5,699 nucleotides of DNA from Candidatus Peribacteraceae bacterium. Lineage in GTDB: Bacteria; Patescibacteriota; Gracilibacteria; Peribacterales; Peribacteraceae. The DNA is taken from positions 1-5,699 of the forward strand of contig JAQUNQ010000073.1 in the NCBI GenBank assembly GCA_028717505.1, in the 5' to 3' direction. The position numbers and the translations under genes were made by a program. Positions 4,431 to 5,699 of this stretch are shown one piece after another; within the stretch, counting starts at the first letter, position 1, and each line of letters starts with the position of its first letter. The notes beneath the pieces were generated by a model. The model was not told where the DNA came from, did no database searches, and saw nothing but the letters and a program-made list of their open reading frames with translations.

Positions 4431-5306
4431 CTACGCCCTCCGCCGCGCCCGATCATGCAACACCCCCGCGTACAGCGCCGCGAAGAGGATGATGATGAAC
4501 CCGAGCTCCGGACCGGAGGATGGGAGCTTCCGTGGCATCGTCTTCACTTCCCGGATCTCCTGCCCCGTCCCGGAGAGGGAACCAATGCTGCTCTCCTCCG
4601 CTTCCTCGGAGGCGATGGCGGATGACTCCCCTGATCCCAACCGCGCGAGGCGCTTCTCCGCGCGTGCCCGCTGATTCTCCTGCAGGCGCATGAGCTCACG
4701 CCACGCCTCCTCGCTCGAGTTCGTCGAGGCGGTGAGGTTCTGCGACGTCGGGAGGCTCCGACCCACCTTCCATCCGAAGAAGGAGCGGCCTTCGAGCGAC
4801 TTCCAGACGTCCCGCTGCCAGAGGAAAGCGGAGAGATCGCGATCCCAGTGCTGCGACTGCTGGCTCACCACGGCAACGATCACGAAGGGCACGAAAGCGA
4901 GGAGGAGGAGCAGGATGCGCTGCGTCCTGCGACGGATGACGCGCAGGCAGAAGGAGATGAGCAGGATGAAGGCGAGGACCGTCGCGGGGAGCGTCCAGCC
5001 CCACGTGTACCAATCCACCACCGAGAGCAGGCGGAACTTGGAGAGTGCAAGGAGCTGCAGGAGGAGCCAGATGAGCAGCATGCCCGCCGGGAACCAGTGG
5101 AGCAGGCGGAAGGAGTGGTCGGCACGGTGCCGGCGGAAGAGCAGGAGGAGGATGAGTGGATAGAGGAGTGCACACACGAAGAGCACCCCCCACGGGAGCG
5201 CGCCTGCCGGAAGGTCAGGGAGCGTGGTGATCAGGAGTCCTGTGAGCAGGATGACGACGCCGAGGAGAAAAACCAAAAATGTCTCCGTGGTGTGCTTGAG
5301 AGGCAT
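4431..5306 (-). CDS. Polytopic membrane protein with large loop and sortase-like C-terminal tail, function unknown
   Basis: The chosen start gives 291 residues. Five hydrophobic segments fill the N-terminal half (about 9-29, 36-57, 71-89, 104-122, 130-148). A hydrophilic stretch of about 112 residues follows, then a sixth segment (269-284) and a basic tail HDRARRRA. Basic clusters FRRHR after helix 2 and RVIRRR after helix 4 put those loops inside, so the 149-260 stretch should face outside. That stretch contains a tryptophan-rich portion, a charged probable coiled coil (about 197-224) and a serine/glutamate-rich linker. Immediately before the last helix is LPSSGPE (261-267), resembling an LPxTG sortase signal with serine for threonine. 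I recognise no enzymatic domain. The ATG is preferred over an in-frame TTG 54 bases upstream because a consensus TTGACA overlaps that extension. Enolase follows after 40 bp, but no functional link is evident. Confidence 0.78.
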   Translation of the reverse strand: MPLKHTTETFLVFLLGVVILLTGLLITTLPDLPAGALPWGVLFVCALLYPLILLLLFRRHRADHSFRLLHWFPAGMLLIWLLLQLLALSKFRLLSVVDWYTWGWTLPATVLAFILLISFCLRVIRRRTQRILLLLLAFVPFVIVAVVSQQSQHWDRDLSAFLWQRDVWKSLEGRSFFGWKVGRSLPTSQNLTASTNSSEEAWRELMRLQENQRARAEKRLARLGSGESSAIASEEAEESSIGSLSGTGQEIREVKTMPRKLPSSGPELGFIIILFAALYAGVLHDRARRRA

Positions 5307-5315
5307 AAGGGGAGC

Positions 5316-5344
5316 ATGGTCACCCAAGCGAAACCAACTGTCAA
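5316..5344 (-). promoter_or_regulatory. Candidate promoter for the membrane protein-enolase unit
   Basis: On the minus strand a perfect TTGACA (5344-5339), a 17-bp spacer and GACCAT (5321-5316, three of six matches to TATAAT) precede the ATG at 5306-5304. A start near 5309 would leave only a few untranslated bases, as predicted for the DHH gene. The -10 box is weak, so read-through from the right-edge gene is also possible. If used, it would drive both the membrane protein and enolase. Confidence 0.42.
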
Positions 5345-5381
5345 GTTCCTTGCACACCAAAACAATTCATCCCCTGCAGCT

Positions 5382-5699
5382 CTAGCGCGGTTTCTTGTGC
5401 GGAAGGTACTTATCGCGCGGATCTTCGGAGTGTTCCCGGGGGAGCGGCTGGTAGTGGCGCACCCGGAAGATGCGCACCTGGATGAACAGGTAGAGCCCCA
5501 AAATGAGGAGCCAGATCACCCAGAGCAGCCGCATGGCGAGGAAGCTCACCATCTCCACGCGAGAGACCGTCATGACGAGACCCGTGATCCCGAACCAGAA
5601 CGCAGCGGAAGGCCAGGACCGACTCAGCCTCTTTGTGACAGGGTTCTGCATGCCGCGCCGCCAGAACCGGAGCGCGAAGGAGAGCACGATGAGCACGGC
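5382..5699 (-). CDS. Small membrane protein, C-terminal part (runs off the right edge), function unknown
   Basis: The frame is open through the right edge, so only the last 105 residues are visible and the true start is outside. A hydrophobic stretch at residues 1-10 is probably the end of a membrane helix. It is followed by a strongly basic loop, RFWRRGMQNPVTKRLSR (11-27), then a second helix (about 31-47) and a third, longer one (about 52-76). The tail after it is basic and proline-containing, ending KYLPHKKPR, and is likely cytoplasmic. No catalytic motif or known domain is apparent. The gene ends 75 bp before the next membrane protein on the same strand, with a candidate promoter in the gap. 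It could be the first member of that operon or an independent unit. Confidence 0.7.
   Translation of the reverse strand, partial: AVLIVLSFALRFWRRGMQNPVTKRLSRSWPSAAFWFGITGLVMTVSRVEMVSFLAMRLLWVIWLLILGLYLFIQVRIFRVRHYQPLPREHSEDPRDKYLPHKKPR

Noticed and set aside
5307..5360. An N-terminal extension of the membrane protein from a TTG codon
   Set aside because: The extra 18 residues are polar, unlike a signal sequence, and the stretch holds a TTGACA -35 box. The downstream ATG fits the first membrane helix better.

Overview
The window comes from a bacterium with a compact, fairly GC-rich genome and the standard code: TGA and TAG both end genes and no in-frame TGA is needed. None of the six visible start codons has a convincing Shine-Dalgarno sequence, and several candidate promoters lie almost on top of the start codon. 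Together with a short membrane protein and a DHH protein of a kind I associate with these lineages, this points to the Patescibacteria/Candidate Phyla Radiation (Peregrinibacteria/Peribacteria-like). That placement is inference and no marker here proves it.

Layout. Positions 1-276 (minus) hold the N-terminal third of a DHH-family phosphoesterase with its own promoter. A perfect 11-bp hairpin with a T-tract (398-429, minus) terminates the next gene, 437-1738 (minus), an amino-acid-kinase plus GNAT acetyltransferase fusion resembling N-acetylglutamate synthase (ArgA). Upstream of it lies about 360 bp without a gene, probably a long 5' leader, carrying three near-identical 12-bp palindromes. A divergent plus-strand gene (2162-2443) encodes a small BON-like protein with a consensus-like promoter and a strong terminator.

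The 2568-2830 stretch is built around tRNA-Pro(GGG) on the minus strand, with its own terminator. Just upstream of it is a broken second copy of the tRNA's first 21 nt, split by a 40-bp GC-rich hairpin element. This is the most unusual structure in the window. A small two-helix membrane protein gene (2832-3089, plus) then converges on enolase (3086-4390, minus); their stop codons share one CTAG palindrome.

Upstream of enolase on the same strand is a polytopic membrane protein (4431-5306) with a large, probably extracytoplasmic loop and an LPSSG-hydrophobic-basic tail like a sortase signal. Upstream again is the C-terminal part of another small membrane protein (5382-5699).

Functionally, enolase supplies central glycolysis, the DHH protein probably degrades short oligonucleotides or a related phosphodiester, and the ArgA-like protein would start arginine synthesis if active. 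The membrane proteins and BON-like protein have no assignable role. The layout is mostly single-gene units; the only likely operon is membrane protein-enolase (40-bp gap), possibly with the right-edge gene as its first member.
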